In this document: piece by piece, positions 24,344-32,472 of the stretch
How the letters are laid out: the number at the start of each line of letters is the position of its first letter
Position numbering within the stretch: the stretch's first letter is position 1
From: an uncultured Lentisphaeria bacterium
GTDB lineage: Bacteria > Verrucomicrobiota > Lentisphaeria > Victivallales > UBA1829
Length of the DNA stretch: 43,053 bases
Assembly (NCBI GenBank): GCA_949287225.1
Contig: CASEFP010000162.1
Span: 1-43,053 of the forward strand
Direction of reading: 5' to 3'
The notes under the pieces: generated by a model
What the model was told of the DNA's origin: nothing
Seen by the model: only the letters and a program-made list of their open reading frames with translations
The model's database searches: none
Position numbers and translations under genes: made by a program

Positions 24344-25669
24344 TCAGGAACGGATGAGTTTCAGAAGCTCGTCGCGCTTCTCCTCCATTGTCGCCTTGTC
24401 CTTCGCCTCGACAATCAGGCGGAGAAGGGGTTCCGTGTTGGAGGCGCGGACGTTGAACCACCAGTTGGAATATTCCACGGAGATGCCGTCGAGCTCAAAC
24501 ATGTGCCCGTCGGAATATTTCGTCCTGATCCGTTCCAGAATCGGCTTCACATCGGCGACCTTGGAGTTGATCTCGCCGCTGGAGAAATATTTCCGGAGCG
24601 GGGCGACCAGTTCGCTGAGCGGTTTCTTTTTCCCGCAGATGAGGTTCGCCAGCTTGATCATGGCAAGACCCTGGGATTCCGCAACGTAGTTCTCCCGGAA
24701 ATAATAGTGTCCCGAGAGCTCTCCGGCGAACACGGCTCCGTACTCGCGCATCTGCGCCTTGATGAAGGCATTTCCGACGCGCGACATGATCGGCCGTCCG
24801 CCGTTCTCCTGAATGCACTCCTTGACCGCCCAGCTGCTGCGCAGGTCGTAGAGGATCGGCACGGTGCCCTGGCCCTTTTCCGAAAGAATATCCTGCGCGA
24901 TCAGCGCGGTGAAGAGATCCATCGGGATGATCTGGCCCTTGTCGTCCACGAAACCGCAGCGGTCGGCGTCGCCGTCGAAACCCGCGCCGAAGTCCGCGCC
25001 GACTTCCACGACTTTCGCGCGGAGGGCGTTGAGGGTTTCCGTATGCAGCGGATTCGCCTCGTGATTCGGGAAAGTCCCGTCGAGTTTCTTGTAAAGCGGG
25101 ATGATTTCAAAGAGATCCTCGATGCCGCCGATCTCGTAGGAGCCCATCGCGTTGGCGTAATCGACCACGACCTTGAGCTTGCGGTCCATTCTTGCCTTGG
25201 AGCGGAGGAATTCGCCGTATTCCTTCGCGATGTCGTAGCCGGAAACGGTTCCGGTGCGTTCCGGCTTCGGCCACTCGTTTTTCGCGACGAGAGCCTCAAT
25301 GTCCGCAATGCCGGTCGCTCCGCTGATCGGAATCGCCTGTTCACGGCAGATTTTGAATCCGTTCCACTCCGCCGTGTTGTGGGAGGCGGTGATCATGACA
25401 CTGGCATCCGCGCCGAGCTTGCCGTTCGCGTGATAGGACATCGGAGTCGAGCACATGCCGAGGTCAATGACATCCGCACCCTGTTCGGTGATTCCTCTGG
25501 CCAGCGCCTGAAACAGCGGAAGTGAATGCGGGCGCATGTCCCTGCCGACCACAATTTTCTTCGCCTTCAGAAAGACGACGACGGCTCTGCCGATTCTCTC
25601 TGCGATGTTTTCGTCCAGCTGCTCCGGATAGACGCCCCGGATATCGTAGGCTTTGAAGATTCCTGACAT
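24344..25669 (-). CDS. manB: Phosphomannomutase/phosphoglucomutase
   Basis: This enzyme of the alpha-D-phosphohexomutase family interconverts 6-phospho and 1-phospho sugars, supplying mannose-1-P or glucose-1-P for nucleotide sugars. All four regions are visible: the phosphoserine loop TASHNTAEWNGFK (S96), the metal loop DGDADR (D232, D234, D236), the sugar-binding GELSGH (317-321) and the phosphate-binding RASNTEP (409-415). The usual TASHNP reads TASHNT here, a small departure. The length of 441 is normal for two-substrate bacterial PMM/PGM. Whether mannose or glucose is preferred is not decided by sequence; the symbol is the usual family name. Confidence 0.9.
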   Translation of the reverse strand: MSGIFKAYDIRGVYPEQLDENIAERIGRAVVVFLKAKKIVVGRDMRPHSLPLFQALARGITEQGADVIDLGMCSTPMSYHANGKLGADASVMITASHNTAEWNGFKICREQAIPISGATGIADIEALVAKNEWPKPERTGTVSGYDIAKEYGEFLRSKARMDRKLKVVVDYANAMGSYEIGGIEDLFEIIPLYKKLDGTFPNHEANPLHTETLNALRAKVVEVGADFGAGFDGDADRCGFVDDKGQIIPMDLFTALIAQDILSEKGQGTVPILYDLRSSWAVKECIQENGGRPIMSRVGNAFIKAQMREYGAVFAGELSGHYYFRENYVAESQGLAMIKLANLICGKKKPLSELVAPLRKYFSSGEINSKVADVKPILERIRTKYSDGHMFELDGISVEYSNWWFNVRASNTEPLLRLIVEAKDKATMEEKRDELLKLIRS

Positions 25670-25697
25670 GTTCGTTCTCCTTCAATTTTGAAACGGT

Positions 25698-25726
25698 AAC
25701 TTACCTTCGGAATCTTTCAATGTCAA
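25698..25726 (-). promoter_or_regulatory. Likely promoter of the phosphohexomutase gene
   Basis: On the minus strand TTGACA (25721-25726) is followed after 17 bases by TAAGTT (25698-25703). The -10 is weak and overlaps the palindrome GGTAACTTACC, which could be an operator. Confidence 0.4.
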
Positions 25727-25871
25727 GCGCCGGGAAAAAGATATAACAGGAAATCAAACAGTTTCTGCGGCCGTTCCGGGTGCAAAAAATGCTTCCCTTG
25801 CGGCGGGTGAGGGGATTGTTCTCTCTTTCATCCCCGGCTCTCCGCGCCCGTGTCAGGAAAAACCGAGAAAT

Positions 25872-27014
25872 TCAAGCACCGATCTGAAAAAAGCGCTTAG
25901 CTTTTTCCAGAAAGTTTTTCCGCACTGGGTGCGAGCCTCCGTTTCCCTTGTCCTGAAAGGTTGCGGAATACTGTTTCAAAGCGTTTTTCTGCTCTTCCGA
26001 GAGCTTTTTGGGCACTTCCACGAACACCTTGACGTAGTGGTCGCCCCGGCCCTGTCCGCGCAGCGAGGGCATCCCCTTGCCGCGGATCGTGAATACGTCG
26101 CCGGTCTGTGTTCCGGCGGGGATCTCCAGAGAAGTTTTCCCTGTTACAGTCGGCACATCGACCGTTCCCCCGAGCGCCGCGGTCGGGAAGTCGATCGGCA
26201 CGCTGCAGTAGACGGAGAGCCCGTCGCGCTGGAAGATTTCATGTTCGCGTACATGGGTGATTACGAACAGATCCCCGTTCCTGCCGCCGCGGAGGCCCGG
26301 TTCGCCCTCTCCGGCGACGCGCATCCGCGTGCCGGTGTCCACGCCAGGCGGAATATGCACCTGCACGGAGCGTTTCACCTTGCGCTGCCCGGTGCCGCCG
26401 CATTGACGGCACGGTTTTTCCGCCATGACGCCCGCACCGTGGCAGTTCGGGCATTCGTGCATGATCGTGAAGAATCCCTGCGACATTCCGATCTGTCCGC
26501 TTCCGCCGCAGCGGGGACAGCGTTTTTTCGAAGTCCCCGGTTCGCATCCGGAACCAGAGCAGATTTCGCAGGCGCTCATGCGCTGGAATTCGATCGTCTT
26601 GTCCGCGCCGAAGACCGCCTCCTCAAAGGTGATCTCCAGATTGTAGCGCAAATCCGAGCCGTCGACGGGGCCGTTCGGATCCGAACGGCGCGACTGCCCG
26701 CCGAAGAAGGAATCGAAAATGCCGCCGCCCATCCCGCCGAACGCTTCGCGGAAGAGGTCGAAGGGATCCATGCCGCCTCCTCCCATTCCGCCGTTCGTGA
26801 ACGCGACCTCGCCGTACTGATCGTAGAGCTGACGCTTTTCGGGATTGCCGAGAATCTCGTAGGCGTGGGAGATCTCCTTGAAATGCTCCTCCGCCGCTTT
26901 GTCGCCGGGATTCTTGTCCGGATGATACTTGACGGCGAGGCGGCGGTAGGATTTCTTGATCTCCGTATCGGTCGCCTCGTGCGTGACTTCGAGGATCTCG
27001 TAGTAGTCGGCCAT
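25872..27014 (-). CDS. dnaJ: Chaperone DnaJ
   Basis: DnaJ stimulates the DnaK ATPase and delivers unfolded proteins. The 380-residue protein has the J domain (1-70) with H31-P32-D33, then a Gly/Phe-rich linker. A cysteine-rich zinc domain follows with four C-x-x-C-x-G-x-G repeats (CEICSGSG, CPRCGGSG, CPNCHGAG, CRQCGGTG). The C-terminal substrate domains contain GDLFVITHVREH and GRGDHYVKV. Its ATG shares one base with the htpG stop codon (TGATG), so it is translationally coupled to htpG. DnaK and GrpE are not in this window, so this pairing of dnaJ with htpG is unusual. Confidence 0.96.
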   Translation of the reverse strand: MADYYEILEVTHEATDTEIKKSYRRLAVKYHPDKNPGDKAAEEHFKEISHAYEILGNPEKRQLYDQYGEVAFTNGGMGGGGMDPFDLFREAFGGMGGGIFDSFFGGQSRRSDPNGPVDGSDLRYNLEITFEEAVFGADKTIEFQRMSACEICSGSGCEPGTSKKRCPRCGGSGQIGMSQGFFTIMHECPNCHGAGVMAEKPCRQCGGTGQRKVKRSVQVHIPPGVDTGTRMRVAGEGEPGLRGGRNGDLFVITHVREHEIFQRDGLSVYCSVPIDFPTAALGGTVDVPTVTGKTSLEIPAGTQTGDVFTIRGKGMPSLRGQGRGDHYVKVFVEVPKKLSEEQKNALKQYSATFQDKGNGGSHPVRKNFLEKAKRFFQIGA

Positions 27015-28930
27015 CAGTCGGCGCTCGCTTCTTTTTCCACCCCGAGCGTCATCAGCGCGGCGGTGCGCTTCGTGAAGAGAAGCGGATCGGGAATCGGGCT
27101 GCCTTCGGCGAGAAGCGCCTGGTCGTAGAGCATTTCTGCGAACTCGGAGAGTTTCGCGTTGTCCGGCGCCTTTTCATGCAGTTTCTTCATCGCGACGACC
27201 AGCGGATGATCCGGATTCAGCTCCAGAATCCGTGCCACGGTCGGCGCGTTTTTGTCCATCGCCTTGAGCACACGCTGCATGTAGGCGCTCGGATCGTATT
27301 CATCGCTGACGAGGCAGCAGGCGCTTTCGGTCAGGCGCGGGGAGAACCGCACGTCCTTGACTTTCGTTCCGAGCGCCTTTTTGATCAGCTCCACCAGCGG
27401 CTTGTTTTCGTCCGCCGCCTTTTTCGTCTTCTCCTCCAGTTCCTTCTGGATGGACTCGTCGAACTTGACGTCGCCCTTGTTGACGGATTTGAGTTTCTTG
27501 CCGTCGTAGGTGCCGATTTCGGAGATCACCCATTCGTCGATGGGATCGGTCATGAAGAGCACATCGTAGTTTTCCTTCCGGAGGATCTCCAGATGGGGCG
27601 AGGATTCCAGCGTTTCGCGGCTGTCGCCTGTGATGTAGTAGATCTCCTGCTGGAGCGCGGGCATCGCGTCGCGGTACTCCTTGAGCGTCACGAGCTTGCC
27701 CTTCGGGCCGTTCATCGTCTCGAAGAGGAGCAGGTTCTGCAGTTTTTCGCGGTTGGCGAAGTCCATGTGGACGCCCTCCTTGATGAGACGGCCGAACTCC
27801 TTGTAGAACTGTTCGTATTTCTCGCGGTCGTTCTCAAGCATCTTCGTGAGTTCGGAGATGATGCGTTTTGCAAGATTCCTGTTGATCTTGAGAATCTGCG
27901 GATTGTCCTGGAGCATTTCTCGCGAGATGTTGAGCGGCAGGTCGCTCGAGTCCACGACGCCGGAGACGAAGCGCAGGTAATCCGGCAGCAGTCCGGGGCA
28001 GTTGTCCGTGATGAATACGCGGCGGACATAAAGGTGGAGCCCGTTGGTTCTGCGCTCGCCGAACTGGAAATCGAACGGCGCGCGCGCCGGAAGGAAGAGA
28101 AGCGCCTTGAATTCGGAGGTGCCTTCCGCGCTGTAGGAGATGCGTTTGAGCGGCTCGCCGATCTGCCCGGAGAGGTGCGTGTAAAAGCTGTTGAACTCTT
28201 CCTGCGTCACTTCGGATTCCGGGCGCAGCCAGATGGCCTTCATGGAATTGAGCGTGGAGTCCTCGATGGTCTCCTTGTCATCTTTTTTGATCGTGTGCCG
28301 CATCCGGATCGGGTATTCGATGAAGTCGGAATACTTCTTGATGATCGAGGAGATTTTCCAGTAGTCGAGGTAATTTTTCGCGTCCTCTTTCATATGGAGA
28401 ACGATCGTGGTGCCCTGGCTGTCGCGCTGAGCTTCGTCGATCGTGAACGCCTCGCGCCCGTCGGAGGACCACTTCCACGCCTTGTCGGAACCGGCCTTGC
28501 GCGTGAGAATGTCCACGCGGTCCGCGACCATGAACGAGGAGTAGAAGCCCACGCCGAACTGTCCGATCAGCTCGGGGCCTTCCGCGGAAGCGTTTCCCTG
28601 TGCGTCCTTGGTGTTCTTCATCGCCTCGATGAACGCCTTCGTGCCGGAGCGTGCGATCGTTCCGATGTCGGAGACGAGCTCGTCATGATTCATGCCGATG
28701 CCGTTGTCGGAGATGGTGAAGGTATTTTCTTTTTCATCGGCTTCGATCCGGATCTCCCACTCCTGGGCGAATTCCGGCTTGCTGAGGGATTCAAAGCGCG
28801 CCTTGTCGATGGCGTCCGCGGCGTTGGCGACCAGTTCGCGGACGAAAATATCCTTGTTGGAGTAGACCGAATGGATCATGAGCTGAAGAAGCTGCTGAAC
28901 CTCGGCTTTGAACTGCATGCTGTTTTCCAT
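27014..28930 (-). CDS. htpG: Chaperone protein HtpG (Hsp90)
   Basis: This is the bacterial Hsp90 chaperone, an ATP-dependent dimer. The 638-residue length is normal. The GHKL ATP site is seen at the N-terminus (E-L-V-A-N-A-A-D-A, DNGIGM, GQFGVGFYSSFMVAD). The middle domain includes RRVFITDNCPGLLPDYLRF and the catalytic-loop region SREMLQDN. The C-terminal dimer domain is intact. GGAGGT precedes the ATG. The gene lies between the FmdB-type gene (36 bases) and dnaJ (one-base overlap). Confidence 0.97.
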   Translation of the reverse strand: MENSMQFKAEVQQLLQLMIHSVYSNKDIFVRELVANAADAIDKARFESLSKPEFAQEWEIRIEADEKENTFTISDNGIGMNHDELVSDIGTIARSGTKAFIEAMKNTKDAQGNASAEGPELIGQFGVGFYSSFMVADRVDILTRKAGSDKAWKWSSDGREAFTIDEAQRDSQGTTIVLHMKEDAKNYLDYWKISSIIKKYSDFIEYPIRMRHTIKKDDKETIEDSTLNSMKAIWLRPESEVTQEEFNSFYTHLSGQIGEPLKRISYSAEGTSEFKALLFLPARAPFDFQFGERRTNGLHLYVRRVFITDNCPGLLPDYLRFVSGVVDSSDLPLNISREMLQDNPQILKINRNLAKRIISELTKMLENDREKYEQFYKEFGRLIKEGVHMDFANREKLQNLLLFETMNGPKGKLVTLKEYRDAMPALQQEIYYITGDSRETLESSPHLEILRKENYDVLFMTDPIDEWVISEIGTYDGKKLKSVNKGDVKFDESIQKELEEKTKKAADENKPLVELIKKALGTKVKDVRFSPRLTESACCLVSDEYDPSAYMQRVLKAMDKNAPTVARILELNPDHPLVVAMKKLHEKAPDNAKLSEFAEMLYDQALLAEGSPIPDPLLFTKRTAALMTLGVEKEASAD

Positions 28931-28966
28931 AAGGGGGGACCTCCTTCTCTGGCTGGATCAGGCAAC

Positions 28967-29173
28967 TTATTTCGATGGGGCGGGGGAAGAGTTCTTGAAA
29001 TCGGTGCAGTAGAAGCCTTTTCCATGGAAAATGATTCCGGCGCCGCCGCCGATCTTGCGTTTGAGCTTCATCGCCTTGCACTTCGGGCACTGTTTGAGCT
29101 TTTCATCGGTCATGCGCTGAAAGACATCGAAATCATGTCCGCAACCTTCGCACACATACTCATAGGTCGGCAT
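28967..29173 (-). CDS. FmdB-type zinc-ribbon protein
   Basis: This 68-residue protein has the family start MPTYEYVCEGCGHDFDVFQ, two CxxC knuckles (C8/C11, C29/C32) that should bind one zinc, and the typical IGGGAGIIFHGKGFYCTD segment. FmdB-family proteins are putative regulatory or zinc-binding factors of unclear function, often close to chaperone or stress genes. AAGGAG precedes the ATG. It is the first gene of the unit with htpG and dnaJ, so it may sense or serve protein stress. Confidence 0.9.
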   Translation of the reverse strand: MPTYEYVCEGCGHDFDVFQRMTDEKLKQCPKCKAMKLKRKIGGGAGIIFHGKGFYCTDFKNSSPAPSK

Positions 29174-29250
29174 TTTTCATTCTCCTTTGTTTTTCTTCTT
29201 TTTTTATTTTAAGATTTTCATTTTCTTTTTTCCATATGAAGCCATAAGGA

Positions 29251-29357
29251 AGCATACTTTGTGCCAGAAAAACGCGGCACAGTGCAAGTTGTTTATATTA
29301 ATGGATATACAGAAGATGCCCGCCGCTCAATTTTCTCCCCTTTGTGACATTGTGACA
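29251..29357 (-). promoter_or_regulatory. Possible sigma-54 promoter with tandem upstream sites
   Basis: On the minus strand TGGCAC-AAAGT-ATGCT (29251-29266) has the GG-N10-GC spacing of sigma-54 promoters and lies about 80 bases before the FmdB-type gene. About 76-91 bases further upstream are two adjacent copies of TTGTGACA (plus-strand notation; 29342-29349 and 29350-29357), the right distance for an enhancer-binding activator. No CIRCE element (HrcA site) was found. Confidence 0.4.
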
Positions 29358-29381
29358 CAACTTCAGGTCCCCGTGGCACAC

Positions 29382-30137
29382 TCAGAAAAAGAGTTTGAGC
29401 GCCGCCAGTGCGGACAGAAACAGAATGATTTTCTCAAAGAGCTTCTGAGGCAGTTTCCTGAGAACCCAGATCCCCAGCGCCGCGCCGATGAGGAGCAGCG
29501 GAATCATCGCAAGATCCGCGCGGATGGATTCCGGCGTAATGCGCCCCTGCGCGTAGAAGATCGGCAGTTTCAGCCAGTTCAGGAGGAAGAAATACCATGC
29601 GGCGGTTCCCATGTATTCGGACTTTTTGTCGAAGCGCATCGAGATGAGGTAGATCGCCATGACCGGCCCTGCGGCGTTGGCGACCAGCGTCGTGAATCCC
29701 GCAAGAAGCCCGAAGAATGCGGAGAAGGTCCAGTGCGTGGGGACTTTTGTCGCGTCGCGCCAGATGAAATCCTTGAGCACCGTAAAGACGCAGAGCCCGA
29801 GAACGATGATCCCGATCAGGATGTTGAGATTCACATCCGCCGCAAAGTGAAGCACCAGAATGCCCAGCACGATTCCGGTCAGCGCGGCGGGCAGAAGACG
29901 CAGGATGATCTTCCAGTTCACTGTTTTCCGGTAACAGATGATTGCCGGAATGTCCGCCATGGCGATCATCATCAGCTGGAGGCCGGTGGACAATCCCGGC
30001 TCAAACGAGTTTGCCAGCATCACGACCGGAAGCAGTCCGAGTCCCGGCATCCCGGTCTTATTGATGCCGATGATGACAGCCGACACGCAGAGAACTGCGA
30101 TCTGAAGCGCCGAAAAATCCTGAAAGAAAAAATCCAT
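29382..30137 (-). CDS. TauE/SafE-family membrane permease
   Basis: The 251-residue protein has about eight hydrophobic segments and the TauE/SafE start pattern (ALQIAVLCVSAVIIGINKTGMPGLGLLPV), plus GFTTLVANAAGPVMAIYLI in the second half, the mirror repeat typical of the family. Members export sulfite, sulfoacetate or other organic anions; the substrate here is unknown. No sulfur-metabolism gene is nearby. It is a single gene; a ribosome site GGAGC lies before the ATG. Confidence 0.88.
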   Translation of the reverse strand: MDFFFQDFSALQIAVLCVSAVIIGINKTGMPGLGLLPVVMLANSFEPGLSTGLQLMMIAMADIPAIICYRKTVNWKIILRLLPAALTGIVLGILVLHFAADVNLNILIGIIVLGLCVFTVLKDFIWRDATKVPTHWTFSAFFGLLAGFTTLVANAAGPVMAIYLISMRFDKKSEYMGTAAWYFFLLNWLKLPIFYAQGRITPESIRADLAMIPLLLIGAALGIWVLRKLPQKLFEKIILFLSALAALKLFF

Positions 30138-30273
30138 GTCCGCTCCTTTTTAAAAAATTACGGAGCGTATACTATATCACGGATTGGAAAATATGCCACG
30201 ATTTTCCGTGGAAATCATTCATAAAAATTGCTGTCAGACAGCAGAACAGAGGCATCGCAGTTTTGGGCCTGAC

Positions 30274-30702
30274 TCAGACCGGGGCGGGAGGCGTTTTCTG
30301 TGACGGGGTATCGAGAATGCGGCGCAGTTCGCAGGCCAGCGTCTTGATCCTGTGGGGTTTCTGGAGAAAACCGGCGGCGCCGTTCGCCAGCAGATCGTTG
30401 ACCGAGTCCGGCGCGACATAGCCGCTGGAGAGCAGGACCTTGATATTCGGATCCAGTTCCCGGATGCGGTAGAATGTGCTGTGTCCGCCCATCTTCGGCA
30501 TGATCATGTCCAGAAGGACCAGGTCAATCTGTCCTGGATTCTCGCGGCAGATTTCGACGGCGTCCAGGCCGTTTTCCGCCAGAATGACGGAGTATCCCAG
30601 ATTCTGGAGCGCTTCGATCAGAAAGTCCCACACCGTCTCCTGATCATCGACGAGGAGTATCGTTTCATGTCCGCCTGGAAGTTTTTCCGCCATAAGTTCC
30701 AT
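30274..30702 (-). CDS. Stand-alone response regulator (receiver domain only)
   Basis: The 142-residue protein is a CheY-like receiver with no output domain. The acidic pocket is D19/D20, the phosphoacceptor D65 in LVLLDMIMPKMGG, the switch Ser at 92-93 and the conserved K115 in FLQKPH. Such proteins usually pass signals by protein contacts or derive from hybrid kinases. No histidine kinase is in this window. Two starts are possible, ATG 30702 and ATG 30693 (AGG nine bases upstream). A Pro-rich tail follows the domain. Confidence 0.9.
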   Translation of the reverse strand: MELMAEKLPGGHETILLVDDQETVWDFLIEALQNLGYSVILAENGLDAVEICRENPGQIDLVLLDMIMPKMGGHSTFYRIRELDPNIKVLLSSGYVAPDSVNDLLANGAAGFLQKPHRIKTLACELRRILDTPSQKTPPAPV

Positions 30703-30713
30703 CCTGATTTCCG

Positions 30714-30761
30714 TTAAGTATTACATTACTTAAATTATACTCATTTCTGCGAAAAAGTCAA
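30714..30761 (-). promoter_or_regulatory. Promoter and palindrome upstream of the response regulator
   Basis: On the minus strand TTGACT (30756-30761), a 16-base spacer and a perfect TATAAT (30734-30739) form a strong promoter. The inverted repeat TTAAGTA / TACTTAA with a six-base centre (30714-30733) abuts the -10 box, where a repressor would block transcription start. Confidence 0.65.
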
Positions 30762-30936
30762 GACATCAAAGCAAGTTTGCTCTTTTTTTCACGGGAAGAC
30801 CTCAACTTACGCCCATAACCTCTCCTTCTGATCAGAGTGTGTCCTCTCCGTCTTTTTTTTCGCACCTGCGGAGAATCCGGAATGTGCTAGAAAACTCTAT
30901 GCCAAAGGAAATTTCCTGATTTGAATTAAAAAAAAC

Positions 30937-30964
30937 TTGAAATGTGGAGGAAGAATGCTACACT
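30937..30964 (+). promoter_or_regulatory. Promoter of the small lipoprotein gene
   Basis: TTGAAA (30937-30942) and TACACT (30959-30964) are 16 bases apart, with TGC before the -10 box. The start codon is 59 bases downstream. The rest of 30762-31022 contains no other feature I can support. Confidence 0.4.
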
Positions 30965-31022
30965 TCCTTTTGTAAGTTTCTTTTCCTTAAAAAAACGTAA
31001 AAAAGCAACAAGGAGAGCAGAA

Positions 31023-31412
31023 ATGTTCAAGAAATCAATGCTGATCGCCCTGGCGGGAACCCTCCTGCTTCAACTCACCGCGTGCGGAACTCTTTTCCAC
31101 GCTGAACGCAAAGGCCAGCAGGCTTCCACCCAGGTGGATCCCACAGTGCTGATCCTCGACTGCTGCGGATTCCTTTTCGGAATCATTCCCGGCGTCGTTG
31201 CCCTTGTCATTGACTACAGCAACAACACCATCTACTACACCAAGGCGGAAGTCCGGGCGAACCAGCGCTCCTCCATGGAGTCCATCGACCGTTCCCGCAT
31301 GATCGCCGTCAAAATGGACGACATGAGCAATGAAGCAATTGAAAAGGCGCTCAGCCGTGAACTCGGGCAGTCCGTCAGCCTGGCTGATCTGCAGGTCGTT
31401 GCCGCGCAGTAA
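31023..31412 (+). CDS. Small conserved lipoprotein, unknown function
   Basis: The 129-residue protein starts at 31023 with AAGGAG upstream. It has a lipoprotein signal (MFKKSMLIALAGTLLLQLTAC, Cys as residue 21), so it should be lipidated and anchored in a membrane. After CGTLFHAERKGQ comes a hydrophobic stretch with a bend (VLILDCCGFLFGIIPGVVALVID, about 41-63), then NNTIYYT. This resembles a family of small proteobacterial lipoproteins with a CGTLFYPERKGQ start and a similar hydrophobic hairpin; their role is unknown. The C-terminal half is charged and helical. It is a single gene with its own promoter and terminator. Confidence 0.85.
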   Translation: MFKKSMLIALAGTLLLQLTACGTLFHAERKGQQASTQVDPTVLILDCCGFLFGIIPGVVALVIDYSNNTIYYTKAEVRANQRSSMESIDRSRMIAVKMDDMSNEAIEKALSRELGQSVSLADLQVVAAQ

Positions 31413-31432
31413 TTCGCGTCTGCTTTTTCAAG

Positions 31433-31466
31433 CCGGATTCCGGAACGGGAGTCCGGTTTTTTTTTT
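31433..31466 (+). terminator. Rho-independent terminator
   Basis: CCGGATTCC (31433-31441) pairs with GGAGTCCGG (31448-31456), with one wobble pair and a six-base loop, followed by ten T. It ends the lipoprotein transcript 21 bases after the stop codon. Confidence 0.9.
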
Positions 31467-31511
31467 GCCCCGGACGGAAAAAATTCCAGGTCCTTGCATG
31501 CTGACACCGTT

Positions 31512-32339
31512 TCAGATATTCCGTTTCGGACGGAATTTTTTCCGATAGGCGAATGGGGTATACCCGCACCATTTCCGGAACATCGCCCCGAAATGACTCT
31601 GATCATGCATCCCGCATTTTTCCATGACCGTGGAAATGGGCAGATCCGTATGGCGGAGAAGTTCAGCGCCTTTTTCCATCCGCTTTTTCAACAGATATTC
31701 CTGCCAGGAATAACCGGTTTCCGCCTTGAACAGATGCAGAAAGCGTGATTTGCTCAGGAATACTTCCGTGGCCATCTCACCTCCTGAAAGAGGCTTTTCC
31801 AGACGTCGTTCCAGAATGACAAGCGCGTGGCGGATGCGGGAGTCTGAAATCCGGTCCCCAAGATGTTCCAGATCCTTCTGCTCGCGCCGTTCCAGAAGCA
31901 TCCGGCACAACGGCGGAAAAATCTCCTGGGCGGCAGCCGTGCTGCACTCCCGCATCAGCGGAAGAGCCTCATACAGCGCCTCCAGACTCCGATAGGGACA
32001 ATGTGCTCCCGCCTCCCGGAAAATGCCGAGCAGGACTACTTCAAGTTCCTGTTTCCCGTTGAACAGCGGAACGACCAGTTCCGATACCCCCGCGTGACAG
32101 CGGTGCAGAAACGGCGTGCGGCTTCCGGCGATTTTTCCCACCAGAAGAACATTGTCATTGCAGATACAGCGTTCCAGGCGGACCTTGTTCTTTTTCACCG
32201 CACGGCAGAAGGCGCAGCAGTGCAGGGTGTGTTCCGGAGAAAATCCGCATGCGTCGCGCCCGATTCCGATGCCCTTCCAGAGAAAATCCAGGTGACAGAG
32301 TTTTGCGCTTTCCGTGAGTATTTTTTCCGCTTCTTCCAT
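31512..32339 (-). CDS. AraC-family regulator with PocR ligand-binding domain
   Basis: The N-terminal 150 residues form a PocR-type sensor. It has the cysteine cluster C41, C42, C45, C58, C60 and the C81-H82-A-G-V-S-E-L-V-V-P motif, a fold thought to bind small hydrocarbons or related ligands and possibly a metal. The C-terminal domain (about 175-275) has two helix-turn-helices (MATEVFLSKSRFLHLFKAET, then ISTVMEKCGMHDQSHFGAMF). The gene is divergent from the FAD oxidoreductase gene with 133 bases between them, so control of that gene is likely. Confidence 0.87.
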   Translation of the reverse strand: MEEAEKILTESAKLCHLDFLWKGIGIGRDACGFSPEHTLHCCAFCRAVKKNKVRLERCICNDNVLLVGKIAGSRTPFLHRCHAGVSELVVPLFNGKQELEVVLLGIFREAGAHCPYRSLEALYEALPLMRECSTAAAQEIFPPLCRMLLERREQKDLEHLGDRISDSRIRHALVILERRLEKPLSGGEMATEVFLSKSRFLHLFKAETGYSWQEYLLKKRMEKGAELLRHTDLPISTVMEKCGMHDQSHFGAMFRKWCGYTPFAYRKKFRPKRNI

Positions 32340-32472
32340 CTTTCTGAAATCCTGTTTTTATGTATTTTATCTTATTAATAGCATGATTCTCATAAAAAAC
32401 GACCTTTTTTTCATAGAAAAACGCTGTTTTCCGGGATATTTTTCCCGCATCCGTAAAAAACAGGAGGAAAGC

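Noticed and set aside
24050..25525. Plus-strand frame of 491 codons
   Set aside because: It is antisense to the phosphohexomutase gene, whose four signature loops are intact.
27176..29212. Long plus-strand frame of 678 codons
   Set aside because: It is a shadow of htpG caused by high G+C at third positions; the predicted protein has no recognisable family.
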